Source: Pseudorasbora parva (Eukaryota; Chordata; Actinopteri; Cypriniformes; Gobionidae). Taken from it: a DNA stretch of 64,000 nucleotides. Of this stretch, positions 35,739 through 53,680 are shown in pieces. The translations under genes and the position numbers were made by a program. The DNA lies in the NCBI RefSeq assembly GCF_024679245.1, contig NC_090183.1, forward strand, positions 24,871,355 to 24,935,354. Direction: 5' to 3'. Under the pieces are notes generated by a model. It did no database searches. It worked only from the letters and a program-made list of their open reading frames with translations, and was not told the DNA's origin. Every line of letters begins with the position of its first letter. The first letter of the stretch is position 1.

Positions 35739-38700
35739 TATTATGAAGCCATGCAATAGTTGCGTGTGATAAAAAGCCTAAAATGTAATTTCTTATCTAC
35801 TAATAATATTCCCCTTTAGTTTAACCACTGCAACCGGATCACAGGTCAACGAGATGAAATGATCGGTCAAATTGATTAAGAAATCAAACATTTGTTTAAA
35901 GAAAGAAAAAATATTTGTTCATAAATCTGACATAGTTTCTTCTGAACGTATCAGAAAAGGCAAAATGTCAAGATTTTCAGTGATTTTATTTTTTTAATGT
36001 ATTCGTTTTTCAAATTCTCAAAATGGATCTGGTCATTTAAATGTATTGTATGGCGTCAGAAGACCAGAATATATGCACAAACTATGAACACTACTTTTAT
36101 TATTCTTTATTACCAATTCGTTGTCATTTCATGGAAAAGAGACACCAGAACATTCAAAGTTGTTCAGGTTTGGATCAACATGAGGATGAGTAAACTACAC
36201 AATATGCATTTCTGGGTAAGCTACTCCTTTTAGGCCTTGGTTGAAGACATTGAAGCGCGTTATTTTTTATTTTTGCAACCCTTGCATGATTAATGGAGCG
36301 ATTCTGCTATCTACTAACTCAGAAGTAAAACTGTTTGCTCAGTCCGCGCTTGAAAAAAAAAGGAAACCGTATTAGCAAAAATAAATGTTGGTGAGTGCTA
36401 TAAAGAGGCCGATTATCTATGTCTCGGGCAAATTGGTGGTAATGAGTCAAGAGACTGAGCTGGTTCACATATATTAAAACAGCGATCATTAAGGCATTTG
36501 GGCTTAGATTAATCCTGTTAATGACATGCCGGTGCCACTGGGAATAAGAGAGCCGGCCCCAGATGTCGAGCTGTGGCTCAACTCGACACACAGCAAATCT
36601 CTGCCTCTCCCTCTCGCATACTCCGCACTCTCTCCATCTTTTCACTCTCATGCAGCAGGGATGCTCCTGCACAGTACAACCACTTCAAATGCAAACGAAG
36701 GGACACCATCACAGCAGACTACTAATGAGAGCAATGCGAGAAAGAGAGCAAGAGAGAGGTGGTTGAGATGAATAAATTAAAAAAGAGAAGGGATCTGAAC
36801 TGCTGATAAAAAGCGGCAGCAGGAACCCTGATGTCCCCAATTAGGAAAGATGTCACCCCCTGTCCACAGAGCCGTAATAAAACCCTCACTCTGTATTCTC
36901 CATCACACGGCTCCAACACTGTTAACATTTTAATGTCCTGGGCGTGCATGGTAACACTAATTACTTGGCCATTTGGCTGACTCCAGAATCCTCCAAATGG
37001 AAATCTGATCTCGGGCTTAAGACCGTTACATTAAAAAATAATAAGTCATATTTACTGATCTAGCCAGTAGTCACACTTATGATTCAACCGGTTCACTCTT
37101 CTTATTGACTGATAGGATCTCCAGTCATAAAAGGAAATGACTGTGTGAATTTTAACAAGGACATGATCCCTGGATTATTTCCCTTTTCCCGTCCCTTCTC
37201 TTCTTCCCATCCTGCCCACATAACCCCGCTGTTTGAGAGAGGCCATGGCACATTTAGATTTCATCACAGGTGTTTTAAATCTATGCAAATCCTCCCATTC
37301 CAATCTTAACAGGCAAATCCAATCATTTAAAGCAATCTCCAGAAGCCATTTCTGCCGACATTAAAATTTATGGTCACTTGGAGAAATTTTTGAACCGTAT
37401 TGAAAAGGCATATCTGTGTCTGATAAAATCCCATCATCTGTAGCCATTCCCTCTGACTCCTGCTCGGGGATAAAACACCTTGTTCCGAGGACGCCCCTCA
37501 GTTGTGGCAGATTAGAAATTACACAGAAATGAACAGGCTTTGGTTTCACCTCCGCTGAATTAACGACATATCTTTCGGATTCAGCCACCAGTGTATTGTT
37601 TTAGTACCAGGTGAACCCCAAAAAGAAAGGGTAATCCCAATTTATTTATTTATTTATTTTATTGCCTCTGAGTGCTGTGTACTGTTTGGCGGCGGTAATA
37701 CAAAAGGAAACCTTCGATAAAGGCAAGAAATTAGATTCTATCCCCACATGTGGAGCCGGTAGCACCAGCAGCATGAGATGGAAAAGAAGAGGAGCGAATG
37801 TAATGGTTGTATTACCGTGCTCAGTCATGTATTATTAATGCTAACGTGATCAAGGCAGGTGGACGAGCCCAGGAGACATCGCTGCCTAATGAACACAGCC
37901 CTCTCTCTCTCAGTGGAGCAGGCCCTGGCAGCTGTTACTGTTTCAGAGCAAGTTGTTACCCTCTGTACCTGAGTAGGCCCGGCTACCCTACCTCCCCCCC
38001 CAAATGCACACACATTTAATTTACAAATAATCTACAGCCACCCACAATTGACACTGTTCATACTGAAAGGCTGGTGTCCGCTAGGTGACTATACCAGAAT
38101 GCATTTTTAATGCATAGATGACTAAACATGCCGAGGAGTTTCCCCACATAAGAAAGAAAACAACATGGTGCATTTATTTAAACAGAATAACCATTGATCT
38201 TATCTGATATGGCCTAAAGTAACACTTTCCTTCCACGATAAATAATACATATATATTGTTTATAAGATCTTACATGGCATTTAAAAAAAGTGTCCGTTCA
38301 CAGGATAATGGTGTATTTGCTGTATCTCCTATAGGATAATCCACTTTTTATTTCAGTAGTTGTTTTGGCATTAGTACAGTGACAATGCTGTTTCATTTTT
38401 ATACAGCAAATTGTATTCATAATCACATGTATACTTACATATAAAATGTCTTCAAATTTATACTTGACTTCATATTTTAGGAAAGGGGTCCTTCCTAGAA
38501 GGATCATCATATCTGGGGTCCTTGGCTTCAAAACCCTGTTTTAGAGGATGCATCACTTAATCGCCGGCCATCATCTTCTAGGAAAGCAGTAAGTGCGAGC
38601 TCTAGGTCCGCTCTATCCCGCTAAGAGTCGGAGGACGCTGGAACTTTGGAATGCTCAATTATTCATGTGTGGGCCGTACACTATTTATAAAGCATAAAAG

Positions 38701-41182
38701 GTAGCCATGAAAAACTGCAGCACAGCATCCTTTGTCAAGGCCTTGAACAAATGTTGAATAGATGCCTGTGCACAATACCTGCAGTAACTTGCAGGGGCTT
38801 ACATCATTAGTTGAGTACGAAGCAAACACACACACACATACGAAGAAAGAGAAAAGTGTGTTCAAAATCAATCCCAGCCAGACTATATACTCTCAGTATA
38901 TGGCACAAATGATCCCTTAAAACTGTACTGGACTTGCAGAGATTGGCCTTGTCGGTTCAGTTTTGCTTTTCTGCATGGTTGAAAGACAAAGGTCTGCCAG
39001 GCTGTGTTTTTAGGTCACATACTGCCCCCTGGTGGAATCAACGATGATGGCAGTTATAAATCAGTGCAGCTGTCTCTGTGTACCCCGGCCAGGGTTAACC
39101 AGCGATTCTTAAGACAAATCTTGGCTTTTAAAAATAAAAGCACAGGGCAAAATATTTTGTCAACTGTTGAACTGAAAGAAGAGTTTTAAAAAAAAATCAG
39201 CTCTTGGACTTTTATGTTTGTGTGTTTTTAAGGAAACATGCATTCTTACAGATTATAGAAGTCATGTTACCAAACATGTCCAGTATACATCCACATTAAA
39301 TAAAAATAAATAAAAAATAATAATCAATAAAGCAATTTACTTTAATTTTCCTCCTCAGAAAATGTGTCATTTGTGTCCCTATGACATATACTGATATTAT
39401 TAACGGAAATGACAGTTATTTTTATTAATTAATCAATTCATCGTATTGTTCATCTGTGTTTTACTGTAACAAAGCACAAGAACTAAACGCAAATAAGTTG
39501 AGGTGAAACCATATTTTCTAGCAACTGTACTGTATATGAGAGATAAGCACTGATCGTCATTCCAGTAACATGATAAAACATGCTTGCCACAGAACACATT
39601 TTGAAAGAGTAATGTTATGAGTTATATGTTATAATGTTATGAGAATAACTTTTTATTTAAAATTGTATCAAGTGGTACTTTGGGATACTAGCAATAAATT
39701 GGAATTTTGCTAACATATTGTGGGGTTTGTATGGGTTTTCCCCTTAAAGTGATCGTTCACCCAAAAATGATTTTCTTTTCTCAACTGTCCTCTAACCCCA
39801 AAATTTTTCCAATCCTGACATTCTTCAAAATAACTATTTTTTTTGTTCATCTGAAGAAATAAATGAATAGAGGTTTAGAACAACTTGAAAATGTGCAAGT
39901 TTGTAAATGAGCCTCTTTTGCAGACTTCCATCTTACAGAGAGATCCAATCTTTCTGATTAGCTAAAATATGACTCATGATCCTCCAGCGACCAGTTTCTA
40001 TCAAACATACTCTATTGCATCAGGTATAAAACAAATCAATCCATGGTTGGAGTAATTACTGATCTCACTGAATTCAGGTCAAACTACAACAGTTGAACCA
40101 CTGAGATGTTTCTTGATTGCATTCATCGTCTGATCATACATTGTTAAAAACCAAAACCAATCCTCGGAATGATTCGCAGCCAAGTCTCAAACAGAGACAG
40201 AAGAATCAAACAGACGCCCTCATTCGCACAAACACAGGAGGAAAATCTTATTAGCTGCTCTACAGACTTTCTGCCAACAAACGAAATGTCAGTTGATCCC
40301 TGTCATTACCTCCCAATAAATCAAATATGAAATGTTGCCATGTGTCTGTGATGTACTGATGGTGGATTTAAGCAGGATTTAATTAAATTGTATGTATTCC
40401 ATCTGAGATTTTTACAAAGTGTCCATGTTTACTTTTTTTGCATGTTTTAGCAGCATGTGCAGTCTCTCATGCATCAGGTTTCTGGATAAAGAAATATTTC
40501 CAATAAACTGGGCTGTAAATAAAACAGACCAATTTCTTCTACTCAGCTCACCGTATTATTCAAAAGCCTCTTCAGTGCTTATGTATTGCAAAAGCTTAGA
40601 ATCACAATATCACACATCCTGTTTCTGTTGGACTAAGATGCAATAGATATCAGCAAGGCAGTGGAATATAAACACAAAAATTGTCAGGCCTGCTAGGGAA
40701 GAATAATCTGACAGATACAAAGCAATTTTGATGTGATAACCAAAAAGTTAACTTTCACCAGCAACAAGAACACTATGAGTGTGTCGATGTTTGTTACACG
40801 TGTCTGTGTGTGGTTGGTATGATGGCAGTGGTGAGGTCACTAGTCACTTATCATCAGTTTGTTGTACAGGCATTTTGATCATATAGGTATGCTGTCCTGA
40901 TGTCTGTGTCAGAGCAACGGTAACAAAGCCCATGCCACAAACCTGGCTGGAGAAAAATACTGAATATTTCATTACCTGCTCCAGGAAATACAAAATAAAA
41001 AAACACTCTAGGGCATGCCATTTCATCACAGATCTAAGTAATACGGAAAAGCTATGGTAAATAAGCAAGATTAATGTCGCTTTCCATTGAGAGGGCTCTC
41101 TAAAATATGAAATTCTTAAACATACAAGTAAAATGTTTTGTTCTTGTTCAACAAATTATGGAAAGTAGGTGCTAAACAACTA
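35739..41182. other. Long gene-free interval, possible conserved non-coding DNA
   Basis: No coding region is supported in 5.4 kb. Blocks at about 36370-36960, 37220-37610, 37820-38010 and 38540-38890 are complex, non-repetitive and less AT-rich, with homeodomain-like TAAT/ATTA words. They look like vertebrate conserved non-coding sequence, but this is an impression only. About 39745-39880 is a copy of the GTGAACTAACCCTTTA repeat family in reverse orientation. A CA run of six units lies at about 38829. Confidence 0.35.
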
Positions 41183-41559
41183 CACTGTAAAAAAAATATA
41201 TTGATGGTTTAACTTAAAACGTAAGTAACCTGGTTGCCTTTAAAAAAAATTGAGTTTATTGAAATTAAACATTTGAGTTGATACGATGAAGGAAATTGGT
41301 TTAATAAATAGAAACTCAAAATATTATTGTATCTGAACCACATAAAAAATGTGATAAATCCTGAAAATAGCACGCTTTGTCATGTTCCATTGTGTCATCA
41401 CAAATAAAAAACACACAATTACCCAATATGCTTACTTTTAATAATATTTGAATAAAGGTTGTTGATTCTCAAAAATGTTCTCAAACTAAAAAAAAATATT
41501 TCAATTAACTCAAAATTAAGGCAACCAGGTAACTTATTTTTTTAATAATGTTTACAGTG
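41183..41559. mobile_element. MITE with CACTGTAAA ends, TA target
   Basis: It starts CACTGTAAAAAAAATATA and the complement of its right end is CACTGTAAACATTATT. Both arms share GTTACCTGGTTGCCTT (GTAACCTGGTTGCCTT on the left), giving about 60 bp of inverted similarity. TA flanks both ends (41181-41182, 41560-41561). A partial second copy lies at 15902-16150. Confidence 0.85.
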
Positions 41560-41648
41560 TAGGAATCCTGATCATCAACCATAAATAAATTATTTATAGA
41601 ATTATTTATAGAAATAGAGTTTCTAAATAAATACTACAATCTGTGTAC

Positions 41649-44645
<2,997 letters not shown>

Positions 44646-44697
<52 letters not shown>

Positions 44698-44986
44698 TGG
44701 TCTATGTGGTTTACAGGGACTCTCCATAGGCGTAATGGTTTTTATACTGTACAAACCGTATTTTCTATCCCCCTACACTGCCCCTGCCCCTAAACCTACC
44801 CATCACAGTAAACATTCTGCATTTTTACTTTCTCAAAAAAACATCATTTAGTATGTTTTTAAGGCCATTTGAATTATGAGGACATTTGATATGTCCTCAT
44901 AAACCACATTTATAGTGTAATACCAGTGTAATACCCATGTAGTTATACAAATTTGTGTCCTCATAAACCACATAAACAGGCTCACA

Positions 44987-45033
<47 letters not shown>

Positions 45034-45045
45034 ACAAACACACAA
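44646..45045. repeat. (CA)n microsatellites flanking a common fish repeat
   Basis: CA tracts at 44646-44693 and about 44988-45045 flank a block containing TCTATGTGGTTTACAGGGAC and twice CCTCATAAACCACAT. This block is a common dispersed sequence in fish that often ends in CA tracts. Confidence 0.75.
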
Positions 45046-45099
45046 ATAATATCTTCTACTGATTATGTACGTGTATAACTAAACATAACTTACCACGCT

Positions 45100-46990
45100 G
45101 TCACAGGCTGGAGAATACTTTGTATTTGAGGTGTTGTTGGTTATACAAGAATAATACAAACAATCAATACATAAAAGCCTTTCTGAACAGAAAAGTCTTC
45201 AGCTCAGCTTTAAACTGGTCCAAGCTCTGTACCACTCTCAGCTCACTGGAGAGGAGGTTCCAAAGCCACGGTGCAGCCGAGCAGAAAGCTTGGTCCCCCA
45301 TTGTATGAAGCCTGGTGGTGAGGACTTGAAGAAGCAGGTGGCCTGAAGATCTAAGGGTGCAGGTGGAGGATTTCAGAGTGATGAGTTCCTGTAGATATGG
45401 AGGTGCATGCCCGGTGATGCATTTATGTGTGAGCAGGAGGATTTTGTAGTTGATCCGGGATGAAACAGGGAGCCAGTGCAGTGAGTGTAGAATAGGAGTC
45501 ATGTGATCATATTTACGGACTCTCATAAGGACCCTGGCAGAGCTGTTCTGGATGTATTGAAGCATGTAACTTCTCTGCATCTGGAAAGGTTAAAAGGGGA
45601 CAGAGTTTGGAGATGTTTCGACGGTGGTGGAAGGAAGATTTCCAAATGTGCTTAATGTGGTCATTGAAAGTCAGCTGTGGGTCAAACCGAACCCCTAGAT
45701 TTGTGACTGAGGAGGAGAAAGTGATAAGGGAAAAGAGTGGATCTGATGAGGGGTGCCAGCCAGCAGTGCTTCAGTTTTACTGGAGTTCAGCTGGATGAAG
45801 TTAATTCCGATCCATACCTTAATCTCCTCAAGACATGTGGGGAGTCGTGACTGAGCTATGGAGGTGTTCTGGGCAGTTTTGATATAAAGTTGCATGTCAT
45901 CAGCATAACAGTGAAAAGATAGTCCATGTCTGCTGATGACAGGACCGAGGGGAAGCATGTAGAGGATGAATAAGATTGGGCCGAGAACTGACCCCCGCGG
46001 AACACCACGTGTAACAGGGAGCAGCCTGGACTCACATTCTCCCAAAATAACACGCTCAGTCCTGTCAGAAAGGTAGGACTGAAACCATTGCAGTGCTGCT
46101 CCAGATAGTCCAACTGTATTGTGGAGGCGTTCCAGGAGGATGGTATGGTCCACTGTGTTGAATGCCGCTGATAGGTCAAGGAGAATGAACAGTGATGGTG
46201 ATCCTGAAGCTGTCATAAGAAGGCAATTTGTCACCCTAAGCAGAGCAGTTTCGGTGCTGTGGGCAGAGCGAAAGTCTGATTGAAATCTCTCAAATAAGTT
46301 GTTCTTTTTTAGACTGTGGACTGTGACTGTGACTGTGGAGCTGAGAGGTGGCTTCCTTCTCTAGAACCTTTGACAGGAAGGTGAGGTTGGAGATCGGCCT
46401 TTAATTAGCAAGGACCTCCGGGTCTAGGGTTGGTTTCTTGAGTATAGGACGGATGACAACAGCTTTAAGGGCAAAAGGGATGTGGCCAGTTTTGAGATAG
46501 AGATTAACAAACTGGGTGATGATTGGGCTGACCATGGGAATGAACGACTTGAGCACAACAGTCGGGATGGGATCCAAGGTATAGGTGGACGGCTTCATTT
46601 TTTTTGATGGTTTCCTCAACGTGGCTCTGCTGAACCTCAGTAAAGTGTGGAATGGATGGCAATCTCCTGGACGAGTGGTTTGAGGATGGTGGAGACAGGG
46701 AGGAAGAGCCAGATACAGAAGAGCGAATGTTATTGACTTTAGATCTAAAAAAGTCAATAAAGCTGTTGCATCGCTCCACTGTAGTTTCAATGGATGAAGA
46801 TGACTTCGGCTTCAGGAGATTGTTTACTGTGGAAAAAAGCTGCTTAGAGTTTTCAGTATTTTTATTGATGAGGTTGGAATAGAATTGCGAGCGCGCACCC
46901 CTCAAGGACTTAATATAAGCTTTTTGATAGTCACGGAAGGCAAGCTTGTGAACAGTTCGGTTAATAATAGACATACTGAAATGATTAGAC
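45100..46990 (-). mobile_element. Decayed L2/CR1-type LINE, 5'-truncated
   Basis: Minus-strand frames read in order through most of the RT region. 46974-46504 is the linker before RT (AFRDYQKAYIKSLRGARSQF, FIDFFRSKVNNIRSS). 46790-46401 holds LDPIPTVVLKSF and the fingers. 46234-45695 holds LLDLSAAFNTVDHTILLERL, then GVPRGSVLGPILFILYMLPL and CYADDMQLYI. 45580-45164 is the C-terminal block (LHWLPVSSRINYKILLLTHK, then GHAPPYLQELI). Unlike the 3-kb copy it keeps the motif A Asp and the YADD, but frameshifts and stops between blocks kill it. The endonuclease is missing. The 3' end lies near 45100. Confidence 0.85.
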
Positions 46991-47145
46991 AGATTAGTTC
47001 CCTATCTGTCAGTCTCGTTCAGAGTTATGTCGAAGTCTGACAAATGGGGTGTCACATGGGAGCCACAATAACCTCAGAGCTGTAGTAAAATGGCCAATGG
47101 AATTGCTGAGTTGAAATTTGCATGCCAATATAGTGCCTTTTACAC
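46991..47145. repeat. Repeat fragment sharing GACAAATGGGGT block with 49 kb
   Basis: GTTATGTCGAAGTCTGACAA followed by ATGGGGTGTC is close to the reverse complement of 49374-49402 and of 48857-48886. In those copies the block lies beside hairpin sequences like those at the ends of the DIRS-like element. The LINE copy ends directly beside it. Confidence 0.45.
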
Positions 47146-47176
47146 ACGGGTTTATGAGATGATGGCACAAATCAGA

Positions 47177-47530
47177 CCCACTTTATATTAGTTGGGCTTA
47201 ACTACGATGTACTAACATTGTAATTAATCATTTGATACAATGCATTAATTGTGTACATACATGTTTTTACAGTGTACTTACAATACCTGCATCTAATTAC
47301 GTCTGTAATTCATTTCTGTAGTTGCATTATAATTACATAGTTGGCATTTCCCTTACACCTAACCCTACATTTAAGTTTACCCACACCACCACACCTGTCC
47401 CTAACTCTACTCGTATCCCACCTCAATATCAGCAAATGTGCTTTGCAATACAATTTGAACACAGTAAGTACATTGTACTTATTTTTTGTTGTAAGTACAT
47501 GGTACTTAAGGCCACATTATATAAAGTGGG
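47177..47530. mobile_element. MITE with CCCACTTTATAT ends
   Basis: The left end CCCACTTTATATTA pairs with the complement of the right end CCCCACTTTATATAAT. About 354 bp, non-coding, with typical fish MITE internal words (TTGCATTATAATTACATAG, CCCTTACACCTAACCCTA). No clear target duplication. Confidence 0.65.
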
Positions 47531-48856
47531 GCCCACAAATCCACTGCAGAGTGGTTGCGCACAGTGATCACTCTCTTCCAAATGCCTCACAAAGAGCATT
47601 TCCTGATCTAAAAGAGCTTGCAAAAGAAAATAGATCTATCTTGCTGGTTACAGGGAACATTCAACAGTGTTTCCCCATTCAAAAACGAGCAGTTCCACAG
47701 TTAAGTGCAGTGATTCCCCCCTGCGAAAGAGCATGACCATGTCTGCATTGTTGTCGTGAATCTCCATCTTCGTGAAGGCACGTGTTCCCTCTACTGTTAC
47801 ACAGCCTGCTGCCTCTGCTCAATGCAGAGCCGTACATCTGGTTAATATTCTGGGAGACCTGAGGGTTACAGTGGTGCCCCTTTTCCACCAAGGCAGTTTG
47901 AGTGCTGGTTCAGAGCCAGAGCTTAGTTTAAAATCAATTATTTGACTTTCGACACCCAAACCACCAGCTCTAAATCAGGAAAAGGGGTTTATAAGTAGCC
48001 ACAAAACATTGTTGTTCTAGAAGTAAGAACCACTTGGTTATTAAGGTGTTATTAAGCCAAAACAACAATGGTCCAAGGAGGAAATATTCTCAATTGCAAT
48101 CTCCGTCTATACAAATTGGTTGAGCTGCACAAGCACGTTGGATTCGCCACATTTGGATGCCGATGTGGGCACAACAGGTACAAATAGGTAATGTGCAGGA
48201 AGGCTTGCTCGCTGTTTTTCTTGCAGCGCCATTAAGTTGGCCATTACCGTTCCATCAGCAGCTGTTGCTTAAAGTCCCTAATAACCAGGCAGTGTGAGGA
48301 AATGCTGTGGTAAAAGGATGAAAAAAAATTTCAAGGAACATAGGTGAGTCGGCTACGTATTTATAGGCTTCCTCTTATGCTGTTTGTGTAGATAATTTGA
48401 CCGCGCGCCTCTTTTGTTAATAAAACATAATTTGATAAACCTATGTCTTTCCCTGGGCAGATTCTGCTCTGTCCCTACCCCTGTAGACAGACTAGAGGCA
48501 TGACCTACCAAAGAGATCTTTACATATCTTTACTGCCCCACAGGTGAGTCTATAAGTGTATTTCCACATGCTCCTCCCTACCCGGAGGGTAGAATGTGGC
48601 CTCCATAGTGTCCCTCTACATTGGACTAGGTACGCTTCTCCAGTGTTAACAACACTGGTCATCTGGCACTCTTCCCGTGAAGTAAATATACTAAAGAAAT
48701 AGCAGCTATGAGCATCTCCATGATAAGCCTTGTCCCTTCCATCACATTTATTACTTGGGCTTAGATGAGGTGCTGATCAGTTGCCAAAAGGGCACGTTAC
48801 AGCTTGCCAGCATCTGCAGTAACACAGTTCAGTGGCTGTTGTGCTTTTCCATAGGG
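47531..48856. other. Gene-free DNA
   Basis: No coding region is supported. About 47550-47900 is complex and non-repetitive. Overlapping open frames on both strands there (47429-47891) have no family match. Confidence 0.3.
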
Positions 48857-49452
48857 ACCCCATTTGTCAGTCTTCAATATAACATTGAATGTGACTGTCA
48901 GATAGGGAATGTCTTGGTTACTGATGTAACTCTCTTTCCCTGATGGACGTCTCTCACGTTTTGCCACAACCCATCGTGTGGAGTTGAACCGTGGCAACTA
49001 CAAATACAGGTGCATATCATCCATTCTGTCAACTTTCTGATCTCCTTTGACTACTTTTGTCACATGCTTTATGAAGGGCAGCATACTCTTTTACGATGCG
49101 ACCATGTTCTCCTCTGTCCCAAACACATATGTATATAACATGCTGTATATAGGTAGTTTACATGACAAAAGCAATCTTAATATTAAGATATACATTATTT
49201 TTAATAATTAAAACAGGCCTTTGAAATTTGGGGGAAAACATTTGGCAAGGACAAGTTTTTATGTATTTCACCTCTGTGTGCGGGGTGAATGCTGTAATCT
49301 GTTTATATGGGCAGCAAAAAAATATGCACTGCTTACTCTCTTCTATTGTGAGCAGTGTGAAATAGACCAGAGACCCCATTTGTCAGTCTTCAACATAACA
49401 TCTCTATTCCCTCCATCAGTGAATGAGGGTTACATCAGTAACCAATACGTAT
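48857..49452. repeat. Eroded ends of a second DIRS-like family (tentative)
   Basis: The block CCCCATTTGTCAGTCTTCAA occurs at about 48857 and again, same orientation, at about 49375. Each copy is followed by a hairpin-bearing block in opposite orientations: GGTTACTGATGTAAC then TTCCCTGATGGA at about 48919-48952, and its inverse at about 49407-49445. The layout of a GTTAC...GTAAC hairpin followed by a TTCCCT...AGGGAA hairpin equals that at the outer end of the intact element at 56.48 kb. No recombinase or RT ORF lies between. Confidence 0.4.
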
Positions 49453-49918
49453 TACTTCAAATATCAGTCTTTTTTGTTTAAAAGGGGCACAGCTTTCTCC
49501 ACTCTTCTCTACATTCCTATTCCTTTGAAAGCAAAGAGTAATTAGTTTTGTAACTTTTTTGAATCTGATAGCATTCTCAAAGTGCTAAGACCTCTAAAGC
49601 AAGTGAGTCAAACAAAGAGCTTTACCAGTTCAAAGCCTTGCAGAGCCCTATCTCTTCTTTAAGTGCTAATCTTCACTTCTTTAGATTGGAGTAATCACAT
49701 GACAGACTTGGTTTGTGATGTGGTGCTCCTGAGGTTTGCCACTTATTTTCTTTTTTCCCCTTTTTCACACATCCATGCAGATTGTTTACACTGCTCCTAA
49801 AGTGGTGTAAATTGAATTCCAGTACATCGTCTTATCAGTGGCCTCAAGTGTATAGTTGTGTATGCACCCCCTCTGGACATTAACTATCTACAGTTTTTGT
49901 TAGATTTGCATAAAATGC
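49453..49918. other. Nothing recognised
   Basis: No coding or repeat identity in this stretch. Confidence 0.35.
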
Positions 49919-52140
<2,222 letters not shown>

Positions 52141-52370
52141 AAGTGAGATACACCCCTAAAGTATACTGATGCATGTACTAGTAGTATACTTGTAAATGTT
52201 CTATTTCAATATTTTTGGATTAATTGGCCCACTATTTAGTGTATACAATTATATTATTACTTTAAGTAACAGTAGTAAACTTTTAGCACACAACAACAGT
52301 TTACAACTGCGTTTTTAGTTTGTACTTCAAATATACCACAAGTGAACTTACACAAGTATAAGTAATGACT
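52141..52370. repeat. Second copy of the AGTATACTT repeat family
   Basis: In reverse complement it matches 28735-28840: GTGGGCCAATTAATCC, and TTTACTACTGTTACTTAAAG. Confidence 0.65.
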
Positions 52371-52899
52371 AGTTGTTTTCTGTTCCTGCCTCGCTGCTGT
52401 GGTTTGCGTTTGTAGCTGTAGCATTGATTTGAATACATGTTACTATAATTCCTTGTTGTTTATAGTATACTGCTAATTTTACTTCCCAGATATAATGTTT
52501 GTCTAGGTAAAGGAGTAACAGTGCGGGGGGAAAAAGAAATTGTGGTAAGTTAGTGTGTTTAGGGTGAGTTAGTGTGCCGGTGTCCTGGCATTTCATCCTA
52601 CCCATCAGATTGTCCTAGGACTTCCAGTGTAGTCACATATACACATTTAAAAATATATATTTACATTGTATTAAGAGTAGGTTTAATTAAATAAACACAA
52701 TTAATTAAATAAATAATCATGAACATAACACTAAATATAACTTAAACATCAGCATATATCTTATATTGTTGCAATAGCATTTTGCTAGCCTTTTAAATTG
52801 TAATTTGTTCTTGCCTTCTCCCTTCTCACACTCAAGTCCATCTTTAACAAAAAAAATTGTTGTCAGAGTTAGTACTGGCTGCAGAAAAAAAGTATTAAT
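52371..52899. other. Nothing recognised
   Basis: AT-rich, with no coding or repeat identity. Confidence 0.35.
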
Positions 52900-53560
52900 T
52901 GTTTGGTGATTTTAATATCCAGATATTGAAAACATGGGGTTGGCATTAACAGACAACAGGTGTCAGAACCAACTCATTATTAAAATCATACTTAAGATTT
53001 AATATTGAATGTTAATGATGTTGTAATTCTCCAGAAAAGCGATGACATCTCTGATCATTTTGTAGTCTCATGTATGTTACATTAGCCAAGACGTAAAAAC
53101 AATTATTTGTTAAAAATATGGTAGAACTTCATTCAGAACTATAATTTCTATCACTAAAGATGGCTTCACAAATAATCTTCCTGAATTGTTTCAACTCCTC
53201 AACATATCAGACAGCTTAGAAGAACTCGATGTTGCAACAGAAACTACTCTATTGACTACTTACTCTATATATCTATCTATTGACACCAGCCCTAGGTATT
53301 TGGACTAAATTGATGAGAAATAAAAGTTTGGACATTTGCCATACAGTAATGACTTTATGCATTTCTTGACTCGCAAGATTGTTACTATCAGAGAGAAAAT
53401 TATAACCAAACAACCCTACAGTATCACATCTGACATTTGCTATAGACCTAAGCATCTAAACTTGTTAAGAAATCAAAATCATCATGTTAGACCCTATACC
53501 AACTAAGCTACCGAAATATTATATCGATCACATGTTCAGTATTGAGTACCGCAAGGCTCA
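52900..53560 (+). mobile_element. LINE scrap: endonuclease end and start of RT region
   Basis: VNDVVILQKSDDISDHFVVS at about 53010-53070 is the C-terminal end of an apurinic-type endonuclease, including its SDH motif. From about 53283 the DNA (CCTAGGTATTTGGACTAAAT, AGTAATGACTTTATGCATTT) is homologous to 2958-3270 of the first LINE fragment, with many deletions and stops. It is the oldest of the three LINE copies and the only one showing endonuclease. Confidence 0.7.
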
Positions 53561-53587
53561 GCATTACTAACTATGCTTTTCAACACG

Positions 53588-53680
53588 TAGAGCAGGGGTG
53601 GGGAACGTTGGTCTAGAAGGACACTCTCTTGCAAAGTTTAGCTCCAACCCTAATAGATAATTCTGAGATAATTCTCAGAT
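53588..53680 (+). repeat. Arm of the GAGTTTAGCTCCAACCC repeat
   Basis: GCAGGGGTGGGGAACG then AAAGTTTAGCTCCAACCCTA matches one arm of the palindromic repeat family seen at 24570-26657. The other arm is not visible. Confidence 0.55.
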
